From NCBI GenBank assembly GCA_016722515.1, contig JADKJE010000003.1:372001-436000 (forward strand): a DNA stretch of 64,000 bases, read 5' to 3'. The DNA comes from Alphaproteobacteria bacterium. GTDB lineage: Bacteria > Pseudomonadota > Alphaproteobacteria > Rickettsiales > JADKJE01. Made by a program: the position numbers and the translations under genes. A model generated the notes under the pieces. It made no database searches, had not been told where the DNA came from, and saw only the letters and a program-made list of their open reading frames with translations. Positions within the stretch are counted from its first letter, which is position 1, and each line of letters opens with the position of its first letter. Shown here piece by piece: positions 7,209 through 16,436 of this stretch.

Positions 7209-7415
7209 TTATCCCTCTTCCTCACTGGTTAATATTTCGACTGCTTGTTTTACCTTTTCAAGCAACACCTTGAATTCTTTGATTTTCTTTTCACACCAAT
7301 CAAGCTCTTGGATACCATCACGCCTGATTTTAAAACCGAATGTGTTGTTTTCTTCCCATGTTATCATGATGACTAAATTTTCATGAAAAATAAAGATTCT
7401 CATTTCTTTTTGCAT
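7209..7415 (-). CDS. Small hypothetical phage-block protein (68 aa)
   Basis: The 68 residues start MQKEMRIFIFHENLVIMITW and end in an acidic coiled-coil-like helix (EFKVLLEKVKQAVEILTSEE). It lies 2 bp upstream of the GapR-like gene and overlaps the stop of a start-less reading frame at 7417. A GGGAGG ribosome-binding site precedes its ATG. Function unknown. Confidence 0.55.
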   Translation of the reverse strand: MQKEMRIFIFHENLVIMITWEENNTFGFKIRRDGIQELDWCEKKIKEFKVLLEKVKQAVEILTSEEEG

Positions 7416-7416
7416 T

Positions 7417-7626
7417 TTACGCCCTCCCTAACCCATTTCTTTTTTCAACAAATGAGCGGCAGAATCCTTCAAAGGCCTTAGCTGGATTTAATATTTTTTT
7501 CCGGTTATTTGATCCTTTCCACCAAAGAATCCATTGGTCAAAAACCTCATCCGCGTCCCAATTTCCGATAATTCCCTGAATATATATTATGCGGTTATAG
7601 GAGAAGATGAAAACCCCATATACACC
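7417..7626 (-). pseudogene. C-terminal fragment resembling a phage replication/DnaT-type domain
   Basis: A minus-strand frame of about 69 codons runs from a stop near 7627 to the TAA at 7417 and contains no ATG, GTG or TTG. Its translation includes ADEVFDQWILWWKGSNN and AKAFEGFCRSFVEKRNG, a W/F spacing that recalls the C-terminal DNA-binding segment of DnaT-like phage replication proteins. The lack of a start suggests that the 5' part was lost at the edge of the phage block, around 7.63 kb. The similarity is weak. Confidence 0.4.
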
Positions 7627-8036
7627 TCATAAAATAAGGATAAAAAAGGATAAATAGCAACTACTGGCTAGAAAAACGATTTGATGGAAACATGCATATT
7701 GGCACTTGGGCACTAGCCGATTCCCATCCATCTTCATTCCAGAAAACCATTATCCTCCTGGAATTTGCACAGACTCGGCTGCGATGAATGCTCAAGCAGC
7801 TTGACGGTCAGGACTGCCTCGCCCCGCTGTTTAGCCCAGTTCAAAATGGTCAGACTTTGTATGTTCTAGGTGAATCTAAATGACTCATGGCCCTTATACC
7901 AAGGACATCAACGTTATATAAAAATAAGAACTGTAGGCATTAAAGTGTCTTAAAATATATTAATAATTTTTAAATTGAAAATTTAAACAGAACTATCTAA
8001 AAGTACCTACTTAAAATTTGTGGGATTTTAGAGTGT
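7627..8036. other. Gene-less junction between the phage block and the 929-aa gene
   Basis: There is no credible complete gene. A short minus-strand frame near 7765-7865 reads TILNWAKQRGEAVLTVKLLE and could be another gene fragment. From about 7915 the sequence becomes very AT-rich and should hold the promoter of the next gene. No att-type repeat, tRNA or integrase was recognised here. Confidence 0.4.
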
Positions 8037-10826
8037 ATGGGTAAGAGACAGAAGAACAAAAAAAAACAAAAGGCCAACGCCAAGCCGCCCATGATTGAAA
8101 ATAATAACGCGATCAATCCCAGTTCTCAAGCTGAGGTAGCTCATCATTCAGGCCCCAATCATACCAATGATTCCGACGTAGGCGTTGAAATACAACAAGC
8201 ATTATCACCTAGCCCCTATGATCTTGAGCTTATTGAGTATTTTGCTCACAGCAAAGAAATCTATCTCACACATAAAAAGAAGCGTGCAGCGCTGTTTTCA
8301 GAATTTCAAAAGAAACGGGGCGAAATTACGGCCTATCATGTGGATATGAGATTATTTCAGCAATATGTTTATTACCTAAAAAACTGGGAACAAGAAACGC
8401 ATGAATCGATTAAAACCATGAAAGCGTGGTTGAAGAAATTGCCGTTATGTAATTTAGAACCAGAGTATTTTATTGAACGCATGAAGGAAGCCCTCTTCCT
8501 ACAGAAAATTATTCATATCCAGTTGCAACAATGGTTTCTCAATAAAGAAAACCGCCCCTTAATTGAAGTTAATTATCCCGCTTTTATCCCGACTCTCCTT
8601 GTCTATAACGAATTATTTACCAATCTCATATCAAAACTTGCTGATTTAAATTTTGATACGTTTGTCGCTGGCATCCATTACATGGCATCGGCAGTTAATC
8701 CTGAGCATCAGGCATTAATGGAACCGTTTGTAAGTGAACTACTGGCCCAGATGAACACCCGGCTGTGGAACAATTTTACGGTGGTGAACCACAGCCTTGT
8801 TCACCAGCCATGCTGCGTGTATTTTAACCCCTCACAGCAACAAAGTTTTTTAGAACTTTACGCGATGATCCTTAGCTACCGTATTCAATATTATTTTAAA
8901 CCCATGAATGAGGCTGGGTTAAAAGGCGCTATTGAGGCATCGGATCATTGGGTGGGTTATTTAAAATCCCAAAATATTGATCAGGCTCCTGCCTTTTTAT
9001 TATGGCGCAGTGTCATGCATCTCCTCACGGTTGAAAGTTTGCTTGCTGCTAGAAACAGTGATGAAGCAGCATCCAGACATCGTGATTTTCTGGCGATGTG
9101 TGACCAGGCGGATCAATCTCCACTCGTTGCAAGCCCCCAACATGATCCTTTGGGTCATGACCCGTTGCGGAAGTTTTTAAATCAAAGCTATGTGCTGGTG
9201 ATTCAGGCTTATCAAAAGATTGACCATTTCTTTTTAGTGCAGGATGCCACTAAACATGATGACATGTTTAAACTGCTGGATTCTATAGCCAGTTCGGGCA
9301 CATTGCTCCTTAATAGTTTAAAAGCAATAGCTCCTAATAAGATAGGCACAATGTATCAGTTGTCAGCCTTTCAGTGCCTGAGTGAACAAGACTGGAATGA
9401 ACAGCTCCAGGAGCTCTCCAAAGTGTTTTATTTTCGTTTTGGCGGCAGTACAATCCGTACCTTATTTAAAAGTGGGGCATCAAAAGCTGTGTATATGCTG
9501 ATATGCAATGGGTTGATAGCGGAGATCCTGGCTATTAAACAAGAGCTTGCGCTTGAGCAACGATTAAAAGTTCAAAATCAGGCCATAGAACTTTTCAAAA
9601 TGGCACGGGATATTGTTTCAAATGTGCAGCGTTTAGGCGTTCGTGATTTCTTGGCAATGAATTATGATTCTTCAAACGGGAAAGATCCCGGTTTTGAAAT
9701 CGTACCCATCAGCGATTATATTTATTCCCTTTCTGAAAATATCTCCCGTACACGACATGCTAAGGCGTTGCTTCTTAAGCATATTGACGATGCCGCACAG
9801 GCAAAATCAAAAAGCGCTGAGCTTGCTGCGTATGATAAAAACTTTGAAGACTTGCTTAAAAGTTTTGGAAAACACAGTAATCCCAACAGTAATCCCAAAC
9901 GGCAGTCACATCAGAATAGAGGCCATCATTCAGCAGGTAAGCTGCTGAAACTAAAATTGGCAAAAAAGAAATCTGGTTCTGAGGCACCCAAACCACAAAT
10001 CCAAACGATCAAAGAGCAATCAACGCCTAAGCGAAAGCAAGAAAAAGTAACGGATGAAAACCTAGATCCCCGTGTTGATGATCTCTGTCATAAGATTCAA
10101 CCATTATTTCAGTCAAAAAAATATGCGCAGATTGTTGCCATCTATGAACTGGAATATGAAAAAATTATGAAAGAACAGCCTGGTGACCATGAATATCTTG
10201 CCTATCTTGCTTTGTCTGCCGCGCAGTTTGTGTATTTAAACGCTACCCAGAAAAACCGGGGAGAATTCTTAAAAAAAATCGAAACTGCTGTAGGGTATTT
10301 TGAAGATAGCCTCTATCATATTGATCATATTCAGGCCACAGCTACACAGTCTGTTAACAGGCTACAGCTTGCTATGTTAAAGGACGAAGCGAAGGAAAAA
10401 ATTATATCCCTAAATGCGTTGATTTCAGAAGAACACTCAGCCGCTCAAACGCGCTTTGAAGAGGCCAAAAAATTGCGCAGATTATTTGTTATCGAATTGG
10501 GTGAAACAATCCTAAGTAAAGATGGCAAAGATATATCGAGTCTTTCCGAGCAGGATAAATTTGCTTCAGGCCTGCAACGCTTTCGGGATATCGGTGAAGA
10601 AAAACGTTACCATTATTTATTTGAACACTGGCTTGCCCATCATCCCAACCAACCCTGCCTTTTAAATCATGAAGAATTATTCGCATACGGTAAGACGCAA
10701 AAAGTCAAAACCCCCGCTAGTGAAGAAACAAAATATTTCAGGCATTGCACGGTAGAACTCCAGAGGCTAAACCGCTTGCAGGATCGATCACAAGCGCTGA
10801 TGCCAGCATTATCTCTCGCTGTTTAA
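8037..10826 (+). CDS. Large hypothetical protein with a polybasic N-terminus (929 aa), candidate effector
   Basis: No family recognised. Residues 1-17 are very basic (MGKRQKNKKKQKANAK), followed by a low-complexity Asn/Ser stretch to about 60. A long helical region to about 610 comes next, then a second Lys/Ser-rich linker (roughly 615-680), then a helical domain with TPR-like spacing (YEYL/YLALSAAQFVYLN, about 690-770). There is no signal peptide or membrane segment. The promoter-side DNA is extremely AT-rich. The basic start resembles that of the giant protein encoded at 43-53 kb (MGRKKK). Size, modular helical build and isolation between non-core genes suggest a host-interaction protein, but this is inference. 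Confidence 0.75.
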   Translation: MGKRQKNKKKQKANAKPPMIENNNAINPSSQAEVAHHSGPNHTNDSDVGVEIQQALSPSPYDLELIEYFAHSKEIYLTHKKKRAALFSEFQKKRGEITAYHVDMRLFQQYVYYLKNWEQETHESIKTMKAWLKKLPLCNLEPEYFIERMKEALFLQKIIHIQLQQWFLNKENRPLIEVNYPAFIPTLLVYNELFTNLISKLADLNFDTFVAGIHYMASAVNPEHQALMEPFVSELLAQMNTRLWNNFTVVNHSLVHQPCCVYFNPSQQQSFLELYAMILSYRIQYYFKPMNEAGLKGAIEASDHWVGYLKSQNIDQAPAFLLWRSVMHLLTVESLLAARNSDEAASRHRDFLAMCDQADQSPLVASPQHDPLGHDPLRKFLNQSYVLVIQAYQKIDHFFLVQDATKHDDMFKLLDSIASSGTLLLNSLKAIAPNKIGTMYQLSAFQCLSEQDWNEQLQELSKVFYFRFGGSTIRTLFKSGASKAVYMLICNGLIAEILAIKQELALEQRLKVQNQAIELFKMARDIVSNVQRLGVRDFLAMNYDSSNGKDPGFEIVPISDYIYSLSENISRTRHAKALLLKHIDDAAQAKSKSAELAAYDKNFEDLLKSFGKHSNPNSNPKRQSHQNRGHHSAGKLLKLKLAKKKSGSEAPKPQIQTIKEQSTPKRKQEKVTDENLDPRVDDLCHKIQPLFQSKKYAQIVAIYELEYEKIMKEQPGDHEYLAYLALSAAQFVYLNATQKNRGEFLKKIETAVGYFEDSLYHIDHIQATATQSVNRLQLAMLKDEAKEKIISLNALISEEHSAAQTRFEEAKKLRRLFVIELGETILSKDGKDISSLSEQDKFASGLQRFRDIGEEKRYHYLFEHWLAHHPNQPCLLNHEELFAYGKTQKVKTPASEETKYFRHCTVELQRLNRLQDRSQALMPALSLAV

Positions 10827-10944
10827 TATTCCCCTCTTGTCCGTTGTTATGAGCTAAGGAGCAATAAAAGGAGAATGGGAGTTTGCTTGGAACCCCATTT
10901 ATCTCAGTACTGAGGTTGAATTTTGAGAGGAAATTAGCCCTAAC

Positions 10945-11238
10945 CTACAAAACGCGTAAGAGGATAAAGAGATACCTCAGTGGCCAAAAAATAAGTACAT
11001 TTATTTTGGTCGATGATGAATTATAGATGGATCTATAAATAATATGCGATGAAATGACGTCCTGTAAAACCAGCCGCTGCAGGATAAGACCGGCGAATAC
11101 ATAAATGACGGCACACAGTGAAAATGGCACAATCGCTAATAATCCAGCCATTATCGAAAATATAAAAGCAATCAGACATACCAGATACAGCCCAATGGCT
11201 TTGGTCATCGATATGGGTTCTGGAAGCATATTATTCAT
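10945..11238 (-). CDS. Small hypothetical membrane protein (97 aa)
   Basis: Two long hydrophobic segments (about residues 15-37 and 40-60) and a shorter one at the C-terminus predict an inner-membrane protein. It starts MNNMLPEPISMTKAIGLYLV. No family recognised. It stands alone between two plus-strand genes. An AT-rich 300-bp stretch lies upstream. Confidence 0.5.
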   Translation of the reverse strand: MNNMLPEPISMTKAIGLYLVCLIAFIFSIMAGLLAIVPFSLCAVIYVFAGLILQRLVLQDVISSHIIYRSIYNSSSTKINVLIFWPLRYLFILLRVL

Positions 11239-11534
11239 GGTTTTCTCAGTCTCTAATGAGTTGATATAAAAATGTCATATAATTCTATAATCATCGGAGC
11301 GTTTGTCAAGCGGTTTGTCAGTTATAATTCGGTTTTAATTAAGAGGGTTGTATTCACTAACCATCTGATTTGAAATGATTTATTTCGATTTTACCCTTCG
11401 TGCAGAGTGCAGTAGTCCGATATGCATTATAGGGCTTGCTGTTACGGGCTTGCAAATCACCCATGTCCTTATGCTGGTAACCCATGAGTCCTGTTTGCTC
11501 GATGCCACGAAATCTGTTAAAATAGACCAGCTCT
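11239..11534. other. Intergenic stretch upstream of the GNAT gene
   Basis: No convincing gene. A minus-strand frame of 73 codons (11357-11578) overlaps the start of the acetyltransferase gene and has no supporting ribosome-binding site. AT-rich DNA around 11250-11350 could hold divergent promoters. Confidence 0.3.
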
Positions 11535-12350
11535 ATGAAGATTAGTATTATGAAGTTTTTACCGCATGATTTTATCATTAAACCTAAATTATGGATGAAT
11601 CCCTTAACCCATGAAATCTGGCGTTTAATGCCTATTCAGAAAGCGAATGGAACCCTCTCTTATCGTGGTGCATGCTACGAGTCGATTGGTACCATCGACC
11701 CTATTGAAATTCATTTTATGGAACAGACGGTTCCGCTGACATATACTAAACGTCCCTTCCCTTCAGACGATTTTAAAATAGTTCCTTTGGTTATAGAAGG
11801 TATTAGCCGTACCCACCCTAAGGATGCGGTCATGATCAGCCGTTATCAATTTTTCTGTCTTTATGAAGCCGTTGCTTCCAGTGCATCATGGTGGCCTATG
11901 TGTGACTTGCAGTGGAATGTTCATAATTTGTTTGAATATCTTGAATTGTATGGTTTATATTATAAGAAAATGCTCGTTGGATTTGGTGCTCTTCAGCGAT
12001 ATCAGCATCCATTTGAAATAAGCAAATTGATGTATCTGGGGATGATCCCCGCTTACCAGAATACTGGATTAGGTGGAATGTTGTTTGAGTCGATTATGCA
12101 AAAAGCATGGCAAGCCCATACGCAAAAAGTGATTTTAGATACGGTGCCTCAGTATGATCTCATGAAAGACGGCACTCCAGCAGCTGACTATTATAAGCGC
12201 AAAGGGTTTGTCTTGGTTGAAACACATCTCTGTTCTCAGGATGACACCATTCAGCCTAATCAATTGAACCTTCCTAAATTTTATGCCAATCACCCTGCCT
12301 ACTATGAAAGCTATCTGCTCCAAAGGCTGATCTTGGCTTTTCATTGTTAA
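11535..12350 (+). CDS. GNAT-family N-acetyltransferase
   Basis: The C-terminal half has the GNAT acetyl-CoA site: LMYLGMIPAYQNTGLGGMLF, matching the Q/RxxGxG/A pyrophosphate loop, followed by helix FESIMQKAW and the terminal YYKRKGFVLVE strand. These enzymes transfer an acetyl group from acetyl-CoA to an amine; the substrate is not predictable. The first 120 residues are not recognised and make the protein longer (271 aa) than a minimal GNAT (~150). Start: ATG at 11535, with another in-frame ATG at 11550; neither has a strong ribosome-binding site. Confidence 0.8.
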   Translation: MKISIMKFLPHDFIIKPKLWMNPLTHEIWRLMPIQKANGTLSYRGACYESIGTIDPIEIHFMEQTVPLTYTKRPFPSDDFKIVPLVIEGISRTHPKDAVMISRYQFFCLYEAVASSASWWPMCDLQWNVHNLFEYLELYGLYYKKMLVGFGALQRYQHPFEISKLMYLGMIPAYQNTGLGGMLFESIMQKAWQAHTQKVILDTVPQYDLMKDGTPAADYYKRKGFVLVETHLCSQDDTIQPNQLNLPKFYANHPAYYESYLLQRLILAFHC

Positions 12351-12472
12351 AAATAATATATTTCTTTATTTGTGTTTAATATTTATGTGTTTGTTAATAT
12401 TATATTGTTACATTTAATTTATTTGATATATTAAAAAGGTATATTAAGAATAGTGTTTTGGAGTATGTGGCT

Positions 12473-13927
12473 ATGCCTGTTTCTATAGAAGTAAACTCTT
12501 TTTTTGATCAACAAAAGCATGGACTTTCTGGCCTTGCTCCAGCGGAAACCGTGGACGATGTTATCAGTCTTTTAATCAAACGTACGGGCTCTGCAATGCA
12601 GACATTCCTTGAACAGGGGCACTCGGAAAGCGTTCAAAATGAAGTCCATAGTTTTTTTAAAGAGTTCAGTACGATGATGCTTACTGAGATTTCTAAACAT
12701 GGTTCGGATGATTCCCGCGGTAACTCTAAAGAAGATCCCCAAGCCAGGCATGCACTGCACCTTTTGCAAAAGGATTTTAATACATCCTTCTTTAATAATC
12801 TGAATAATATGCTTCAAGCTTCCTCGGATACTATAAATGACCAAATAGGCGAGATGTACGACGAACTGAGCGAAATTAAGATGGATAAACTTGAAGAGAT
12901 TGGCATAAAGATGCAGGCCTATAAAAATGGAGCCTATTGGATTGAACAAGAGTTTAGAGCTCCTTATGTATCCCCTCACAATGAACAACAATCAAATGTG
13001 CAAACCCTAAACCAATATCTCTTTTCTCGAATTAAGCGAGGAGACAGTCTCGATGTTGGTGTGGTGGCGAAAAGGAAACCTCTCGCCAATCAGGAACCTA
13101 AGCAAAGAGAATATTGTATTAAGTATCCTACGATCAGTAACAATGATTCCCATATAAGTGGTTGCATAAAAGAAAAACTATGCACTGATGTTGTGCGTGC
13201 TGTTCTTCATTCACTCGAGGATAATAATATAAATCCTAACGTTGAGCGGGCACCTAAAATCCACGTTGTTCAATCAACTGATGCAACTAAAGCGGTGTTG
13301 AGTTCTAGGTTCCTTCGCAATTACCAAGATATGGATGCTTTTTACCTTCAGCAGATCAGGCAAGAAACGCCTGATCTAGATTTTCACGAGGAACGCGCGA
13401 AAATGCATGAAATGGCGTTTACTTTGACACCTGGTATTATGGACGTTATTGCTCTTAAATTAGTCGTAGGCGATACAGATATTCACGAACAAAATCTAGG
13501 GATAATTAGTCTTAAAGATAACTCATATGTGGCTGCCATGGTTGATTTCGGCAAAGCGGGGAACTTTTTCAGGGGAAAAACGGGCAATTTTAGGCTTTTT
13601 GCCAGATTAGGCACTGATCATGGAGTACCTATAGGACCTGAAGATATTATTCGTTCTCTTCATAGTGGCGTTAACGATATTCCATCCGGCCTGTTTTTAA
13701 ACCATGAATTTGCAGACGCACTAGAACGTGTCGCCAAATGTGTGGAAACAAGCAAAATTCACATACATCATGCGATCCAGTCAAGTGTTACAAATATTAC
13801 AGATTCACTTTATCGTGTATTGAGTCACGGTGGTCAACGTGAAAGAGATAAGATCAATTTAGATTTAAAACCATTAGCGCAACGACCACCCTTGATTCTC
13901 TTGGTAAGGATATGTGCCAACAAGTGA
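12473..13927 (+). CDS. PI3K/PI4K-type kinase-like protein, candidate effector (5' part of a frameshifted gene)
   Basis: The ATG at 12473 has TTTGGAG nine bases upstream. Residues 334-341 read GDTDIHEQN-like (Asp334, His338, Asn341), followed by VDFGKAGN with Asp358. This matches the catalytic loop (GDRHxxN) and DFG metal site of phosphatidylinositol 3/4-kinases and related atypical kinases, including bacterial effectors. The upstream segment with REYCIKYP may supply the ATP Lys. The first ~150 residues are helical with coiled-coil character. The last ~20 residues (after LKPLAQ) differ in character, and the next gene continues the frame, so an A-run near 13866 probably carries a one-base deletion. 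Without it the protein would be about 650 residues. Confidence 0.65.
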   Translation: MPVSIEVNSFFDQQKHGLSGLAPAETVDDVISLLIKRTGSAMQTFLEQGHSESVQNEVHSFFKEFSTMMLTEISKHGSDDSRGNSKEDPQARHALHLLQKDFNTSFFNNLNNMLQASSDTINDQIGEMYDELSEIKMDKLEEIGIKMQAYKNGAYWIEQEFRAPYVSPHNEQQSNVQTLNQYLFSRIKRGDSLDVGVVAKRKPLANQEPKQREYCIKYPTISNNDSHISGCIKEKLCTDVVRAVLHSLEDNNINPNVERAPKIHVVQSTDATKAVLSSRFLRNYQDMDAFYLQQIRQETPDLDFHEERAKMHEMAFTLTPGIMDVIALKLVVGDTDIHEQNLGIISLKDNSYVAAMVDFGKAGNFFRGKTGNFRLFARLGTDHGVPIGPEDIIRSLHSGVNDIPSGLFLNHEFADALERVAKCVETSKIHIHHAIQSSVTNITDSLYRVLSHGGQRERDKINLDLKPLAQRPPLILLVRICANK

Positions 13928-14421
13928 GTGTACAAGGACAAAAGCTTCAGGAATTTGCAAGTCATATCCGTCTCCAAAGGGCATTGGATACAGGATCGGT
14001 TAATGATTTGAATGCAATTTTAAAGACAAATCCAGATATTCTGTCAAAAGAAATTAAATGGTTACCTCATGGTATCAAGGAGGAGCTGCCTGCCCCCATG
14101 ACAGTAGAGCGCTATGTGGAGCTGAAAGAACTTTCTCAAGAGATTAAAAATGTCATTAATCCAGCAATACAAAAATTAGAAATAGAACCTATCGGGTCAG
14201 GACAAACTTCAAATGCTTCGTTAGCAAGCATCAATTCCAACGTGACGTTAGATTTAAGCCAGGTGGGGCCTTATACCAAAAAATATGTTACATCTAAGCC
14301 ATCCCAAGAAAACAGAAACATCACACCTCCAACTCCAGGAGCAGGAGAAGAAAAGAAATGGGTGGATAAGTCAAAGGGAAAATCTGGTGCGAATGAGAAA
14401 GGAAGTCCACCTCTACATTGA
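13912..14421 (+). CDS. Continuation of the kinase-like gene after a frameshift
   Basis: This frame overlaps the preceding one by 16 bp and is open upstream of its first ATG. One extra A in the AAAA at 13877-13880 would join LDLK directly to TISATTTLDSLGKDMCQQ and give one long protein. The segment is helical (residues 1-90) and then Ser/Pro/Lys-rich to the end, a typical flexible tail. Alone it has no recognised domain and no good ribosome-binding site, which supports reading it as the 3' part of a broken gene. Confidence 0.6.
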   Translation: MCQQVSVQGQKLQEFASHIRLQRALDTGSVNDLNAILKTNPDILSKEIKWLPHGIKEELPAPMTVERYVELKELSQEIKNVINPAIQKLEIEPIGSGQTSNASLASINSNVTLDLSQVGPYTKKYVTSKPSQENRNITPPTPGAGEEKKWVDKSKGKSGANEKGSPPLH

Positions 14422-14907
14422 CATGTATTGTCTGTTGCTTGTCTGTGCACCGACCCTGTTTGAAAAGCCGAGCGATCGTTGATCGGCCTCATGATGATTG
14501 CGATGCCATTCATCAATGCATCTCAACAACACTTCACCAAATTCTTTCTTCTCCGCCTGTGTTATCGCCCCTTGTGTTTTCTTATTTAAACGGGGATCAT
14601 GGACCTTAAGCACATCGGTAAGATCGGTGTCTAATACGTTACCATGTAAAGCCCTATGGATCTTTTTAAAATTTTCTCGGATGACAGAGTGCCCTTCCCC
14701 TCGATACGTTCCTTCAAGCCGGTGGCTGAACGCTTCGGTATCGGGTTTCTTGAGATGTTTGACTACATTTAAACAAGCCTCTTTGCTGAGGGGAGTAACG
14801 GAAGCCTGCCATAAATTATTAAGAAATCGTTCAACGTAAACGCCAAAGCCATCATGGATAATGCTTTGCTGATCTGAATTGAATATGGTATTTTCGCCAT
14901 CGGGCAT
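14413..14907 (-). CDS. Hypothetical protein (164 aa)
   Basis: An unrecognised soluble protein starting MPDGENTIFNSDQQSIIHDG. It is helical, with several His and Arg residues, and its 3' end overlaps that of the kinase-like gene by 9 bp (convergent). No signal peptide or known motif. Its place between a candidate effector and umuC gives no functional clue. Confidence 0.5.
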   Translation of the reverse strand: MPDGENTIFNSDQQSIIHDGFGVYVERFLNNLWQASVTPLSKEACLNVVKHLKKPDTEAFSHRLEGTYRGEGHSVIRENFKKIHRALHGNVLDTDLTDVLKVHDPRLNKKTQGAITQAEKKEFGEVLLRCIDEWHRNHHEADQRSLGFSNRVGAQTSNRQYMSM

Positions 14908-14985
14908 AAAGACTCTTAGTGATGTGATTGAATATGGACTATAACCTATTGTAGTATAATCAATAAATAATATTTATCCAGCATT

Positions 14986-16239
14986 TTAATTCACCGATGG
15001 TAGTTCATCCCAACGGGTGGTGTAGCGGGGGCTTTGGCTGTCTTGCCTCGCCCGCCAGTTTTTTTTAAAACCGGTAGCTAGAAAATGGATTGTTTTCTTA
15101 CCAAACCGGCGATTGAGACCATCCATAACGGGCATGAGCTGGCTGTGCTTTGAATCGGTTGGAGGAGCAAACAGATTATACTGTAAAGAAGCTGCATCCA
15201 CTAAATCCAGAAGCACAACCCCTGCTTTTTGATAGCGGTATCCTTTGAGGTATAAATGGCGCACCATCTGCTTCGCCATACTGATAAGATCAGGGGTATA
15301 GTCGGTAGCAATAGGAAGAGGCCACATCACTCCTTTGGCATAGGATTTATCCGTTGTTTGAAAGTGATTGGTCCGAATATACACATACATGGCACCTGTA
15401 ATGCTTTGCTGGCTGCGTAGCCGCATAGCAGCGCTGGTGACATAACAGGCGATTGCCTCCTCCAACTCATGGCACTCTGTGACGGGTTTTCCAAACGAGC
15501 GGCTGGCCATAATTTGCTTTTTAGGCTCAATTTCTTCCAGCCCCAGGCAGCTGATGCCGCGTAATTCATCGACAATCCGCAAACCAACGACAGACAGGCA
15601 GCTCCGGATAATGTTACGGTTGGCATCACGTAAATCTTTGGCGGTATAAATACCCATGGCTTCGAGTTTTTTAGAAAGCTTAGAGCCGATACCCCAAATA
15701 TCACCTACAGGAAAGCCGCTCAGGATGCGTTCTTGCAGGCTGGGACTGGAGAGATCAAAGACTCCAGAGACCGTATATTTTTTGGCAATCATATTGGCTA
15801 TTTTGCAAAGAACCTTGGTCGGGGCAATGCCGATACTTACGGGAATGCCTGTCCAGTCCTTCACCTGCTCACGCAAGGTTTGGCAAAAGGTTTCATGATC
15901 GCTGGTTGGGATCGTTGCTAAATGAAGGAAAGCCTCATCAATGGAATAGATTTCATGATCGGGTGCTACCTTCCCTATAATCGACATAACCCGCGCTGAC
16001 ATATCGCCGTATAACTCAAAATTACTGGAAAACACTTCAACCTGGTGCTTCTGGCATTGTTCACGCACTTTAAAAAATGGTGCTCCCATCGCAATACCAA
16101 GATCTTTTACTTCCTTAGACCGTGAAATCACGCAACCATCATTGTTGGATAGCACCAACACCGGCCTGTTCCACAGGTGTGGAGCAAAGACGCGTTCGCA
16201 CGAGACGAAAAAATTATTACAGTCGAGTAAGGCAAACAT
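14986..16239 (-). CDS. umuC: Y-family DNA polymerase UmuC (Pol V catalytic subunit)
   Basis: The protein begins MFALLDCNNFFVSCERVF, with the first catalytic Asp in the UmuC version of the Y-family motif. SIDEAFL near residue 100 gives the second acidic pair. Helix-hairpin-helix-like GIGSKLSKKLEAMGI near 180 and the little-finger domain follow. At 417 aa it has full UmuC length. UmuC with UmuD'2 copies damaged DNA in the SOS response. No umuD is adjacent, so it must pair with a distant gene or act alone. Transcription probably starts from the promoter and palindrome at 16256-16290. Confidence 0.93.
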   Translation of the reverse strand: MFALLDCNNFFVSCERVFAPHLWNRPVLVLSNNDGCVISRSKEVKDLGIAMGAPFFKVREQCQKHQVEVFSSNFELYGDMSARVMSIIGKVAPDHEIYSIDEAFLHLATIPTSDHETFCQTLREQVKDWTGIPVSIGIAPTKVLCKIANMIAKKYTVSGVFDLSSPSLQERILSGFPVGDIWGIGSKLSKKLEAMGIYTAKDLRDANRNIIRSCLSVVGLRIVDELRGISCLGLEEIEPKKQIMASRSFGKPVTECHELEEAIACYVTSAAMRLRSQQSITGAMYVYIRTNHFQTTDKSYAKGVMWPLPIATDYTPDLISMAKQMVRHLYLKGYRYQKAGVVLLDLVDAASLQYNLFAPPTDSKHSQLMPVMDGLNRRFGKKTIHFLATGFKKNWRARQDSQSPRYTTRWDELPSVN

Positions 16240-16255
16240 GATCGTGACTCCACGT

Positions 16256-16290
16256 TTGATTAGTGTACTCTAATCAAATATGGATGTCAA
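16256..16290 (-). promoter_or_regulatory. umuC promoter with an operator-like palindrome
   Basis: On the minus strand TTGACA (16290-16285) and TACACT (16267-16262) are separated by 17 bp. The perfect inverted repeat TTGATTAG-6-CTAATCAA (16256-16277) covers the -10 box. A repressor bound here would block transcription, and LexA is the obvious candidate for a umuC gene, although the site is not the classic alphaproteobacterial GTTC-N7-GTTC box. Confidence 0.6.
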
Positions 16291-16436
16291 AGCTGTTAAA
16301 ATTTTATTCCAGCAGGTGCCTGCACTTTTATGCCACGGATCCGTCAACACCATAGCAAATGCGGCAGATGTTTTTTCTTTATGCGTTTTATTAGGATGCA
16401 AAGAACCTCCCAGTCTTAAGCCAGAGATCGCATCGT

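Noticed and set aside
11357..11578. Minus-strand frame of 73 codons
   Set aside because: It overlaps the acetyltransferase start and has no recognisable motif or ribosome-binding site; a gene fragment cannot be excluded.
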